64,000 nt of DNA from Mixta tenebrionis (GTDB taxonomy: Bacteria > Pseudomonadota > Gammaproteobacteria > Enterobacterales > Enterobacteriaceae), in assembly GCF_006517625.1 (NCBI RefSeq), contig NZ_VHQI01000004.1, positions 266,771 through 330,770 on the forward strand, in the 5' to 3' direction. Under the pieces are notes generated by a model that saw only the letters and a list, made by a program, of their open reading frames with translations, did not search any database and was not told where the DNA came from. The position numbers were made by a program, and so were the translations under genes. Shown piece after piece: positions 40,284-48,584 of this stretch (positions are counted from its first letter, which is position 1; each line of letters begins with the position of its first letter).

Positions 40284-42344
40284 TCAGCGTTTTTCGCTAA
40301 GCTGAAACGCGTTGCTGGCGTCGATATTGCCCACTACCGCATCGGCATACTTCGCCGGTTTACTGCGCAGCGAAATATTGCCGCTGAAGGTGCCCTGATT
40401 ATCAGGCTGAGTGTAGGGGCCGGGACGGAAGATAAAGTTAAAGCGGTGGTTATCGACGGCAATATTATTGCTGAGCCACAGCGCGCCGGGGTTAAAGTTG
40501 TCGGTAAAACCGTCCATGCCGTTTTCAATCGCCACGCTGTTGATAACGCGGTGCGCTACCGGTAGCCCCTCGCCGCCCAGCTTGAAGCCGTTATTCACGT
40601 TGCGTAACGCCACGCTATTTTCAATGGTTACCACGCCGTTCGGGCCATCCTCGATTTTATTAAACAGATCGTAGCCGTCATCTACGTTGTCGTGGGAGAA
40701 GCAGCTAATCAGTTTGTTGCCTTCGCCTACGCGCATTTTCACCGCGAAGCCGTCGGCGTTAATCAGGCCGGGATCTTTATTGCCCCAGGATTCGGAATGG
40801 GCGATCACGTTATGGCTTGCCCACAGCGCGCGCCCGATACCCGCCGGCGAAGCGCCCCAGATGCCGGTATCGTCCGCCTGATAGGCCGTCACGCGCTGGA
40901 TCAGATTATGGCTGCCGGAGACGGAGAAGCTCTTTTTGGTTACCTCGATCCCTTCAATATCCCAATAGCTGGCGGCCAGCTTCAGACCGTGAAACACCAC
41001 TTTGCCAAGCGGGCGCATTGTCTTGCGCTGATCGCTCATGCCGCTGCCGGCTGCCGTCAGCGTGGTATAGGGGTAAACGCCCTCCTCCAGCCAGAGCACG
41101 CCGCCCGGCGCCAGCAGCTCCGCCGCGCTGGCGACGTCAAGCGGATGCTGCCGGCTGCCGTCGTTCTGCGCGCTGCCCTGCGGCGAAGCGTACAGGTTGT
41201 GGGCGTCGGCGACAGTTCTGCGCGTCACGTTCAGCAGCCCGGTAATTTTCTCGCCGCTGGTCAGCGTCAGCGTATAGCTCACCGGCGTCGTATCCGCCGT
41301 TAATGGTACCGGCACGCTGGCCATCTCGCCCGCTTTCAGCGCCAGGCCGCCGGCGCGTTCAATACCGTCGCTGCTCACCATCAGCCTGCCGTCGCGATCG
41401 CTGCGCAGCTGGAACAGATAGTCCGGCGTGGCGGCAACCGCCGCCGAGGCGATCTCCACCCTGGCGGGTAGCGGTTTGTTGACGAATTTTTCAGCCGGAG
41501 CGGCGCTGTGCGGCGAAAGCGTCAGGCGCGCCTGATGGATGGTCATCCGCGCGTTACGCGCGGCGAAGAAGCCCACGTAATAGCTTTCGCTATCCAGCAC
41601 CCTAATCCGATCCGCATCGTCAACCTGCTGCGTTACCCAGCGGTCGCTGCCGGCGGGCGCCCACGCGGCGGTGAAGCCGCTGTCGGTGCGCGCCAGACGC
41701 AGGCGGAAGTGAGAAGTTTTTCGCAGATCGATATCGCGCTGGTAGGGAAGCCGCTTAATTTCCACGCCGGTATTGCCCCAGCTCTGCGTCACGCCGTTAC
41801 GCGCGATAAGCGTCGCCTGCACCCGATGATGCGATGCTTTATCCTGGGTTGTAATGGCGTTCATCACCATATTGGCGGCGGCGGGAAATTCCTCATAGCC
41901 GACTTTAATCTCTTCCTGGCGCGGCTTGCCGAGAATATCGCGCGCCAGCAGGCCCGCGCCCTCCTGACCGGCGGGCTTAGCGCCGTTTTCCGGGCCGAAC
42001 TGCTCAATATTTACCTCCGCTTCCAGCACCATATTGGCGCTGGCGGGCAGCCGGGTATACCAGAAAGTCAGGCCGTCATGGCTGTTGCCGATTTTGCCGC
42101 CGCGGCTTTCGATTGTGGCCGGGAAATGCAGTTTTCCCGGCTGCGCGGCCGCTTTTTTCGCATTGCCGAAGGTAACCTGGTTAACGCCAACTTTTTCCGG
42201 CAGCACGTTAGTGGCGAAATTTTTATCGGTCGACTGCCCAAAGGTAATCGTCTGCCACGTCAGGCTATCCGCTTGCGGCAGCGCTTCAGTGGCGCAAGCG
42301 CCGCTGGCCCCGGTAAGAAGTAAAATAAAGGGTAACGTTCTCAT
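40284..42344 (-). CDS. pelX: PelX-like exopolygalacturonate lyase (PL9 family)
   Basis: The 686-residue exported enzyme is predicted to cleave unsaturated disaccharides from oligogalacturonides. A signal peptide (MRTLPFILLLTGASGACA, then TEALPQ) sends it to the periplasm; the Cys is not in a proper lipobox. The first 370 residues form beta-rich accessory domains. The last 300 match the PL9 beta-helix: LYASPQGSAQNDGS, LAPGGVLWLEEGVYPYTT, NADGFAVKMRVGEGNK, HDNVDDGYDLFNKIEDG, NNGFKLGGEG, GFTDNFNPGALWLSNN. It lies 57 bases downstream of a TogT-type transporter gene, preceded by a KdgR operator, which supports a pectin-degradation role. Substrate mode (exo or endo) cannot be read from sequence alone. 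Confidence 0.85.
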   Translation of the reverse strand: MRTLPFILLLTGASGACATEALPQADSLTWQTITFGQSTDKNFATNVLPEKVGVNQVTFGNAKKAAAQPGKLHFPATIESRGGKIGNSHDGLTFWYTRLPASANMVLEAEVNIEQFGPENGAKPAGQEGAGLLARDILGKPRQEEIKVGYEEFPAAANMVMNAITTQDKASHHRVQATLIARNGVTQSWGNTGVEIKRLPYQRDIDLRKTSHFRLRLARTDSGFTAAWAPAGSDRWVTQQVDDADRIRVLDSESYYVGFFAARNARMTIHQARLTLSPHSAAPAEKFVNKPLPARVEIASAAVAATPDYLFQLRSDRDGRLMVSSDGIERAGGLALKAGEMASVPVPLTADTTPVSYTLTLTSGEKITGLLNVTRRTVADAHNLYASPQGSAQNDGSRQHPLDVASAAELLAPGGVLWLEEGVYPYTTLTAAGSGMSDQRKTMRPLGKVVFHGLKLAASYWDIEGIEVTKKSFSVSGSHNLIQRVTAYQADDTGIWGASPAGIGRALWASHNVIAHSESWGNKDPGLINADGFAVKMRVGEGNKLISCFSHDNVDDGYDLFNKIEDGPNGVVTIENSVALRNVNNGFKLGGEGLPVAHRVINSVAIENGMDGFTDNFNPGALWLSNNIAVDNHRFNFIFRPGPYTQPDNQGTFSGNISLRSKPAKYADAVVGNIDASNAFQLSEKR

Positions 42345-42401
42345 TGCAATTTCCTTGCTGTTTCCAGCGTAACTTATTTTTTTATTGTCACCGGCGCACG
42401 C

Positions 42402-43976
42402 TTACGCCAGCGGCGCCTGTATCGGCTTAGCGTCCTGTTCCACCAGCGGCGCCAGATTCATTTTACGGCATACCTCGCTACGTCCCCAGCACTGCTCGTA
42501 GGGGTAGCCCACCAGCGCTTCAATGACGGCACGCGTTTCAGGCTTGATATCGCTGATTGCGCCGCCCGCTTTAATACGCGCCACCTCTTCCAGCACCACC
42601 CGGTGCGTTTTACGGTTGAGCAGCATCTGACGGCTGAAAAAGATGGCGATAACCGCAAGGGAGATCACGCCGGCAAAGAAGACCCAGGAGATGGCGGTCA
42701 TCGCGCTTTCCGGCTGCGTATGGGATTTAGACTGGAAGCCGAAGTAGCTCAGGATGGCACCCATAACGAAAACGATAATCGAACGCACGATTTTGCCGGA
42801 GAAGGTCATCGCGCCCGCGTAGATGCCTTCGCGACGACGCCCGGTAAACACCTCATCAATATCCGCCAGAAAGGTGTAGACGGTCCACGGAATATAGTAA
42901 ACGCCGCCGGTGCCGAGGCCGAAAACCACGGTAATCGCCACAATGGCGAAATAGGCGATCGGGCCGCTCAGCTGCAGGAAATGCAGCAGCGTGTAGCAGC
43001 ATACGGCAAAAATAACCACGCTGAGCGCCCAGGTATAGGGTTTGCTGAAGCCGTTTTTCACGCACAGGGCGATAAAGATGGCGGTGGAGATCAGCTGCAG
43101 TACGGCATTAAGGCTGTTCAGCCCGGCAAGAATCGCCGGATCGTACATCAGCACAAACACCACATAGTAGGTAAACACCGAAGCGAACAGCCATTCCGCG
43201 CCGAAGCCAAACAGGTACATGCCCAGATGCTTACGAAAGACGCGCAGATAGAAAGTGGACTGCATATCGCGCGCCAGCGAGCAGAGCGTTTTTCCCAGCG
43301 ACTGTTTCGGCCGGGCAGCTTCTTCGCCTTTATCCTGACGCTCCCAGCTGAAATACCACAGCAGACCGATAGCGATAAACAGAATCGCGCCGTAGGTCAG
43401 GCCGGTATAAAAGAAAGGAAGCGCCGACTGTTTGCCGTACAGCAGAATAAACTGTCCCGGTATTAACGCCGCGAGGAAGTTGGCCACCTTGCCAAAGATC
43501 GCTTTATAGCCGGTCAGCTTCGAACGCACCACGAAATCATCGGTCATTTCGGTAGCCAGCGTTTCGTAAGGCACCATGACCGAGGTATAGATCAGCTCAA
43601 ACAACACATAGGTGGTGAGGTAATACCAGAAACCGAACCCTTCTACCCACAGCAGCGGGTAGAACACCATCAGCGGCGCGCCAATCAGCAGAAAAAAGCG
43701 GCGACGTCCAAAGCGTCGGCCTGCCCAGGTTTTGCCGAAGTTATCGGTGAGATAGCCCATCAGCGGGTTGCTTATCGCATCAATAATACTGGCGGCCGAG
43801 AAGATAAATGAGGCTTCCAGCAGCGAAAGGCCGCAGAAGGTGGTGTAAAAATAGAGTAGCCAGGCGCCGGCGATCGCCAGCGCGCCGCTGCCCAGCAGAT
43901 TACCGCCGCCATAGGCGAGCTGGTGCGTAAGGCCGACTCGTCTGCCGCCTGCCACAGAGGTTGGTTTGATTGACAA
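42402..43976 (-). CDS. togT: TogT-like oligogalacturonide symporter (GPH family)
   Basis: The 524-residue inner-membrane transporter is of the glycoside-pentoside-hexuronide:cation symporter type. It has about twelve helices and family motifs such as the DAISNPLMGYLTDN stretch near residue 65, RFGRRRFFLLIGAP near residue 88, and VPYETLATEMTDD near residue 135. The start is TTG at 43976: an AAGG lies eight bases upstream, and no in-frame Met occurs before residue 73, which is already in helix 2-3. It forms an operon with pelX. The KdgR operator overlaps the promoter/leader 17-37 bases upstream of the start, so induction by 2-keto-3-deoxygluconate is likely. Confidence 0.87.
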   Translation of the reverse strand: MSIKPTSVAGGRRVGLTHQLAYGGGNLLGSGALAIAGAWLLYFYTTFCGLSLLEASFIFSAASIIDAISNPLMGYLTDNFGKTWAGRRFGRRRFFLLIGAPLMVFYPLLWVEGFGFWYYLTTYVLFELIYTSVMVPYETLATEMTDDFVVRSKLTGYKAIFGKVANFLAALIPGQFILLYGKQSALPFFYTGLTYGAILFIAIGLLWYFSWERQDKGEEAARPKQSLGKTLCSLARDMQSTFYLRVFRKHLGMYLFGFGAEWLFASVFTYYVVFVLMYDPAILAGLNSLNAVLQLISTAIFIALCVKNGFSKPYTWALSVVIFAVCCYTLLHFLQLSGPIAYFAIVAITVVFGLGTGGVYYIPWTVYTFLADIDEVFTGRRREGIYAGAMTFSGKIVRSIIVFVMGAILSYFGFQSKSHTQPESAMTAISWVFFAGVISLAVIAIFFSRQMLLNRKTHRVVLEEVARIKAGGAISDIKPETRAVIEALVGYPYEQCWGRSEVCRKMNLAPLVEQDAKPIQAPLA

Positions 43977-44303
43977 AATAGTAACCTTATTTAAATGAAA
44001 AAACGTTTCATTTTTATTGAATGTTAATTTTATAAACCTTTAGAGACTGAATAACGTGACCAATGTCGCAATCACGGTAAATAGCTGCGGCACGCAAATA
44101 AGGTTAACCTTGCTAACTATTAAAATTTAACTGGTTGATTTTTAAATTATTTGTCATTTCAGGCTTAGCGCAAGCTAAAAAGAAGGGAAGCTGAGCAGAG
44201 AAATATCTTACGCCGCCGCCGTTATCATCAGGCTTAATAAATCACTGCGGCTTAATATTTTAACCGCGCCGGTGGGTAAAATAACCGCCGGCGCGACTGG
44301 CGG
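43977..44303. other. Intergenic region between togT and the LysR gene
   Basis: This 327-base gap carries the KdgR operator (43993-44013) and the togT promoter region in an AT-rich stretch (44000-44160). The GC stem CGCGCCGG/CCGGCGCG near 44266-44295 may end LysR transcription. No gene is seen. Confidence 0.5.
43993..44013. promoter_or_regulatory. KdgR operator
   Basis: AAATGAAA (43993-44000) and TTTCATTT (44006-44013) form a perfect inverted repeat with five bases between, matching the known KdgR box TGAAA-N5-TTTCA of pectin-catabolic genes in Dickeya and Pectobacterium. Confidence 0.85.
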
Positions 44304-45224
44304 TTAAAGGTGGAAACCATCCTTATGCAGCTCCTGCTCCAGCCACTGCAGAAAACAGGCTATTTTCTCTTTCTTTTCGTTGGCGTGGGGGATCACCAGG
44401 TGGTGGGAATTAACCGGCATCGCATACTGTTCGTCAAATACCGGCACCAGCTTGCCGCTATTAATATAATCCTGCGCGAGGAGATTGCTTTCCAGAATAA
44501 ATCCGGTATTCATGCAGGCGGCCTCAAAGCTCATATAGGAGCGATCGAAGCTGAACACAAAGCTTTTATTTTTATATTCCACGCCGTGCCAGGAGAACCA
44601 GGCGTTCCAGCCAATCAATGTCACCTCGGAGTTGATCAGATCGCACGTCACCAGCGCCGCAGGCGAGGAGATCGGGTGGCGCGCCAGGTAGTCGGGCGCC
44701 GCCAGCACGATCATTTTTTCGTTCTTGATGGTTCTGACATTCAGCGTCGGCCAGGCGGAAAAACCGTGGCGGATATCAATATCAACGTTATCCCTGGCGA
44801 ACTGCACGTTTTCATAGGAGCAGGTCAGATTAAGCTGAATATCGGGCCAGGCCTGCCTGAATTTATCCAGCCTTTTCATCAGCCAGAGCAGGCCAAAGCT
44901 GGGCGAAGAGTGGACGCGCAGATGTTCATGATGAATATCGCTCATCACCTTTTGCGTCGCCCGGCCGATGATATTCAGCGGGCCGGAAATTTCTTTCAGG
45001 TAGCTTTCCCCGATCAGGGTTAACGTGACGCCCTTGCCGCTGCGAATAAACAGCTTTTTACCAATAAAGCTTTCCAGCGCGGCGATCTGATGGCTTACCG
45101 CGGAAGAGGTAATATTTAATACCTCCGCCGCGTTATTAATACTGCCGGAGCTGGCTACCTCGATAAATGCCAGCAGGTTTTTTAACGAGGGCAAAGGAAG
45201 CACGTTTTTCTTTACATCGATCAC
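44304..45224 (-). CDS. LysR-type transcriptional regulator
   Basis: The start chosen is GTG at 45224, five bases after a strong SD (GGAGG, 45230-45234); this gives 306 residues, the normal LysR length. An upstream ATG reading would add 43 unrelated residues. The winged helix-turn-helix runs from LPLPSLKNLLAFIEVA through NNAAEVLNITSSAVSHQIAA to LFIRSGKGVTLT, followed by the two-lobed effector domain with WPDIQLNL and VDIDIRHG (GcvA-like branch). It diverges from the transporter-dehydrogenase-transketolase operon and is its likely regulator. The inverted repeat at 45463-45478 is a candidate binding site. The inducer is unknown. Confidence 0.92.
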   Translation of the reverse strand: MIDVKKNVLPLPSLKNLLAFIEVASSGSINNAAEVLNITSSAVSHQIAALESFIGKKLFIRSGKGVTLTLIGESYLKEISGPLNIIGRATQKVMSDIHHEHLRVHSSPSFGLLWLMKRLDKFRQAWPDIQLNLTCSYENVQFARDNVDIDIRHGFSAWPTLNVRTIKNEKMIVLAAPDYLARHPISSPAALVTCDLINSEVTLIGWNAWFSWHGVEYKNKSFVFSFDRSYMSFEAACMNTGFILESNLLAQDYINSGKLVPVFDEQYAMPVNSHHLVIPHANEKKEKIACFLQWLEQELHKDGFHL

Positions 45225-45595
45225 CTTATCCTCCGCCGTCAGCAATAAACGCGGGAAGTATATCTTACCGGCGACGCGGCAACAATTTATTGCGCCGGCA
45301 AAACATCTCTCTCCCCTCCTCATCACAAATGCGCCATTAATCCGTGATCGCAATTACACTTTTCATTGCGGTTTATTGACTTCGTTTTATTTATCGTCGC
45401 CAGCCATTTTTCGCTTATCTTTATGATGCCAGTCACGAATCAAATTTTCCTCAGTCACAATTGAAGTTTTTTAACTTCCCATTATTTCCCCAGTGCATAT
45501 ATTCATCCCACCTGGTGAAACAAAACCGTTGAAAAAATGAAAACCCTGCAAATTTCAATCTGACGCATGCCATATCTTTAAAAGAGGCTGATAAC
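45225..45595. other. Divergent control region between the LysR gene and the transporter operon
   Basis: This 371-base gap includes the inverted repeat GAAGTT-TTTT-AACTTC (45463-45478) and AT-rich promoter-like sequence on both sides. No open frame of interest is seen. Confidence 0.6.
45463..45478. promoter_or_regulatory. Candidate LysR-type operator
   Basis: The perfect inverted repeat GAAGTT/AACTTC with a four-base centre lies 118 bases before the transporter start and in the divergent region. It has the size and symmetry of LysR-type recognition sites. Assignment to this regulator is inferred from position. Confidence 0.45.
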
Positions 45596-46927
45596 ATGTC
45601 GAAAATAGAAGCCACCGCCTTTCCTCAGGTCAGGCGATCCAATTATCGTTTCGTTGTTCTTACTCTGATATTTATTGTCTATGCGGTAAATTACGCCGAC
45701 CGAACAAATATCGGCGCCGTTCTGCCCTTTATTATTGATGAGTTTCATATCAATAATTTCGAAGCGGGCGCCATTGCCAGTATGTTTTTTCTCGGCTACG
45801 CCCTGAGCCAAATCCCCGCCGGTTTTTTTATCGCGAAAAAAGGCATACGCGGCGCCGTGGCGCTCTCCGTCTTCGGCTTTTCCTTTTTTACCTGGCTGAT
45901 GGGCACCGCTACTTCGGTGCTGGGGCTGAAATGGATCAGGCTGGCGCTGGGCCTGAGCGAAGGCCCCTGCCCGGTTGGCCTGGCTTCCACCATTAACAAC
46001 TGGTTCCCGGCAAAAGAGAAGGCGACCGCCACCGGCGTTTTTATCGCCGCCACCATGTTCGCGCCGATTATCGTACCGCCGCTGGCGGTCTGGATTGCCG
46101 TTAGCTGGGGCTGGCGCTGGGTCTTTTTCTCCTTCGCCATTCCCGGCATGGCGATTGCCGTCGCCTGGTATCTGCTGGTAAAAACCAAGCCGGCAGAGAG
46201 CCGTTTTGTTTCGCAGAGCGAGCTGGATATTATTCACGCCGATAGCGGCAGCGACAGGGCGAAACCGCGCCAGAATTTAATTATGCATCCTAAATTCGCC
46301 CTGCTCGATCGCCTGATTCGGGTTAAAAAACTGGCGCCGATCGCTACCGCGAAAGGGTTATTTAAATCGAAAAATATTATCGGCGATTTTCTGGCCTATT
46401 TTATGATGGTCAGCGTGCTCTACGGCTTATTAACCTGGATACCGCTCTATCTGGTGCAGGAGAAAGGTTTTAACTTCGTTAATATGAGCTTTGTCGCCAC
46501 CATGCCCTGCATTGGCGGATTAATTGGCGCCATTAGCGGCGGCTTTATTTCCGACAAGCTGCTGGGCCGCCGTCGTAAACCCACCATGATGTTCACCGCC
46601 GTGTCCACGGTAATTATGATGCTGGTGATGCTGAATATTTCCGGCAGCACCCTGGCGATCTGCGCCGGCCTGTTTATGGTCGGCCTCTGTCTTAATATCG
46701 GCTGGCCCGCTTTTACCGCCTACGGCATGGCGGTCGCCGACAGTAAAACCTATCCCATTGCCGCTTCCATTATTAACAGCGGCGGCAATATGGGCGGCTT
46801 TGTTTCTCCGATGGTGGCCGGTTACCTGCTGGATAAAACCGGCAGCTTCGACGCGGTCTTCACCTGGTTCGGCATCTGCGCGGCCATCGGCCTGGTGTTG
46901 ATTTGCCTGCTGGACGAACCGCAATAA
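45596..46927 (+). CDS. MFS transporter, anion:cation symporter (sugar-acid) type
   Basis: The 443-residue transporter of twelve helices has features of the ACS branch (glucarate, galactonate, hexuronate carriers): YAVNYADRTNIGAVLP in helix 1, FFLGYALSQIPAGFFIAKKGIRG after helix 2, WIRLALGLSEGPCPVG in helix 4 and TINNWFPAKEKATATG following it. A small organic or sugar acid substrate is likely. An SD GAGG lies eight bases before the ATG. It is the first gene of an operon with a dehydrogenase and a split transketolase, which suggests that its substrate is oxidised and then cleaved. Confidence 0.88.
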   Translation: MSKIEATAFPQVRRSNYRFVVLTLIFIVYAVNYADRTNIGAVLPFIIDEFHINNFEAGAIASMFFLGYALSQIPAGFFIAKKGIRGAVALSVFGFSFFTWLMGTATSVLGLKWIRLALGLSEGPCPVGLASTINNWFPAKEKATATGVFIAATMFAPIIVPPLAVWIAVSWGWRWVFFSFAIPGMAIAVAWYLLVKTKPAESRFVSQSELDIIHADSGSDRAKPRQNLIMHPKFALLDRLIRVKKLAPIATAKGLFKSKNIIGDFLAYFMMVSVLYGLLTWIPLYLVQEKGFNFVNMSFVATMPCIGGLIGAISGGFISDKLLGRRRKPTMMFTAVSTVIMMLVMLNISGSTLAICAGLFMVGLCLNIGWPAFTAYGMAVADSKTYPIAASIINSGGNMGGFVSPMVAGYLLDKTGSFDAVFTWFGICAAIGLVLICLLDEPQ

Positions 46928-46972
46928 CCCGCTTCCTCCCGTTTATTTTTACTGTTACGAATGGAGTTAATT

Positions 46973-47722
46973 ATGCTGTTACAAGATCAAGTTGCCGTGA
47001 TTACCGGCGCCGCCTCCGCTCGCGGTCTCGGCTTCGCTACCGCCAAAATGTTTGCCGACCAGGGCGCAAAAGTGGTGATTATCGATCTCGACGCCGACGC
47101 CAGCCAGGCGGCAGCCAGCCAGCTTGGCGGCGATCACCTCGGCCTTGCCGCTAACGTCGCCAACGAACAGCAGGTCAATGCTGCGATTGAACAGGTGCTG
47201 GCGAAATATGGCCGTATCGACGTACTGGTGAATAACGCCGGTATTACCCAGCCGGTTAAGCTGATGGATATCAAACGCGACAACTATGACGCGGTGCTGG
47301 ACGTCAGCCTGCGCGGCACGCTGCTGATGTCACAGGCGGTGATCCCCACCATGCGCCGTCAGCGCTCCGGCAGCATTATCTGCATCTCTTCCGTTTCCGC
47401 CCAGCGCGGCGGCGGCATCTTCGGCGGGCCGCACTATAGCGCCGCCAAGGCAGGCGTACTGGGCCTGATGAAGGCGATGGCGCGCGAGCTTGGCCCCGAT
47501 AACGTGCGCGTTAACGCCATCACTCCCGGCCTGATTCAGACCGATATCACCGCCGGTAAACTTTCCGACGAGATGCGTCAGTCGATTCTCGCCGGTATCC
47601 CGCTTAACCGCCTCGGCGACGCCAGCGATATCGCCGGCGCGGCGCTGTTCCTGGCCAGCCCGCTTTCCGCTTACTCCACCGGCATCACGCTCGACGTCAA
47701 CGGCGGAATGTTAATCCACTAA
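46973..47722 (+). CDS. Short-chain dehydrogenase/reductase
   Basis: The classical SDR of 249 residues starts at the ATG at 46973, six bases after a GGAG; an ATG at 46961 overlaps that SD and is less likely. Motifs: the nucleotide-binding TGAASARGLG (11-20), acidic IIDLD ending strand 2 (D38), pointing to NAD(H), NNAG (87-90), catalytic S140 in ICISSVSA, and Y155-x3-K159 (HYSAAKAG). It lies 45 bases after the transporter gene and 19 bases before the transketolase N-subunit gene. The likely role is oxidising an imported polyol acid or sugar acid to a ketose-type compound for the transketolase. The exact substrate is unknown. Confidence 0.92.
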   Translation: MLLQDQVAVITGAASARGLGFATAKMFADQGAKVVIIDLDADASQAAASQLGGDHLGLAANVANEQQVNAAIEQVLAKYGRIDVLVNNAGITQPVKLMDIKRDNYDAVLDVSLRGTLLMSQAVIPTMRRQRSGSIICISSVSAQRGGGIFGGPHYSAAKAGVLGLMKAMARELGPDNVRVNAITPGLIQTDITAGKLSDEMRQSILAGIPLNRLGDASDIAGAALFLASPLSAYSTGITLDVNGGMLIH

Positions 47723-47741
47723 ACCTGCTGAGGAACAGACT

Positions 47742-48584
47742 ATGTCACAGAGTGAATTACAAAAGGTGGCCGCCGCGGCCTGGCGTATTCGCCGCTACGC
47801 GCTGCGTATGGGCGAAGTACAGGGCCAGGGCTATATCGGGCAGGCGCTGGGCATCGCTGACGTGCTGGCGACCGCTTTTTGCCACACCATGAATTTCCGT
47901 CCGGACGAGCCGGAGTGGGAAGGCCGCGATCGTTTCCTGCTGTCGCACGGCCATTACGCTATCGCCTGTTACGCCGCGCTGATTGAGGCGGGCATCATCC
48001 CGGAAAGCGAGCTGGAAACCTACGGCTCCGACGACAGCCGCCTGCCGATGTCCGGCATGGCCTCCTATACGCCGGCGATGGAGATCTCCGGCGGCTCGCT
48101 GGGCCAGGGGCTGAGCATCGCTATCGGTATGGCGCTGGGCCTGAAACAGAAGAAAAATCCGGCGCTGATTATCAATTCGATGTCGGATGGCGAGCTGGAC
48201 GAAGGCTCCACCTGGGAAGCGGCGATGTCAGCGGCGCACCACGGGCTGGATAACCTGATTAACCTGGTTGACGTCAACCGTCAGCAGGCGGACGGCAATT
48301 CGCAAAAAATCCTCGGCTATGAGCCGCTGCAGGATAAATGGGCGGCCTTCGGCTGGTATGTGCAGCGCGTGGACGGCAACGATCTGCGCCAGGTAATTGC
48401 CGCCTTCGATAACGCTAAAAACCATAGCGCACCGGTGCCGCGCGTAATTATCTGCGACACGCTGATGGGCAAAGGCGTGCCTTTCCTTGAGCAACGTGAC
48501 AAAAACCACTTTATCCGCGTCGATGCCGACGAGTGGCAGAAAGCGCTGGCCATATTAGATGCTCAACCACAAGGAGTCGCATAA
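47742..48584 (+). CDS. Transketolase, N-terminal (thiamine diphosphate binding) subunit
   Basis: The 280-residue protein is the first half of a split transketolase. It shows the early His loop (LLSHGHYAIA, about 67-76), SGGSLGQGLSIAIGMA (116-131), and the thiamine diphosphate/metal motif from SDGELDEGSTWEAA (148-161) to DVNRQQADG (177-185). Full-length TktA/TktB join both halves in about 660 residues; separate halves are usual for catabolic transketolases acting on unusual ketoses. Its stop overlaps the start of the C-subunit gene (TAATG), so the two are made in equal amounts. No sugar kinase gene is present nearby. Confidence 0.95.
   Translation: MSQSELQKVAAAAWRIRRYALRMGEVQGQGYIGQALGIADVLATAFCHTMNFRPDEPEWEGRDRFLLSHGHYAIACYAALIEAGIIPESELETYGSDDSRLPMSGMASYTPAMEISGGSLGQGLSIAIGMALGLKQKKNPALIINSMSDGELDEGSTWEAAMSAAHHGLDNLINLVDVNRQQADGNSQKILGYEPLQDKWAAFGWYVQRVDGNDLRQVIAAFDNAKNHSAPVPRVIICDTLMGKGVPFLEQRDKNHFIRVDADEWQKALAILDAQPQGVA

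Noticed and set aside
44052-44078. GTGA...TCAC near togT as a CRP site
   Set aside because: The half-sites are 12 bases apart instead of the 6-8 needed, so it is not a CRP site.
45225-45353. A 43-residue N-terminal extension of the LysR protein
   Set aside because: The GTG at 45224 has a perfect GGAGG SD and gives the standard LysR length. The extension does not resemble any LysR protein.
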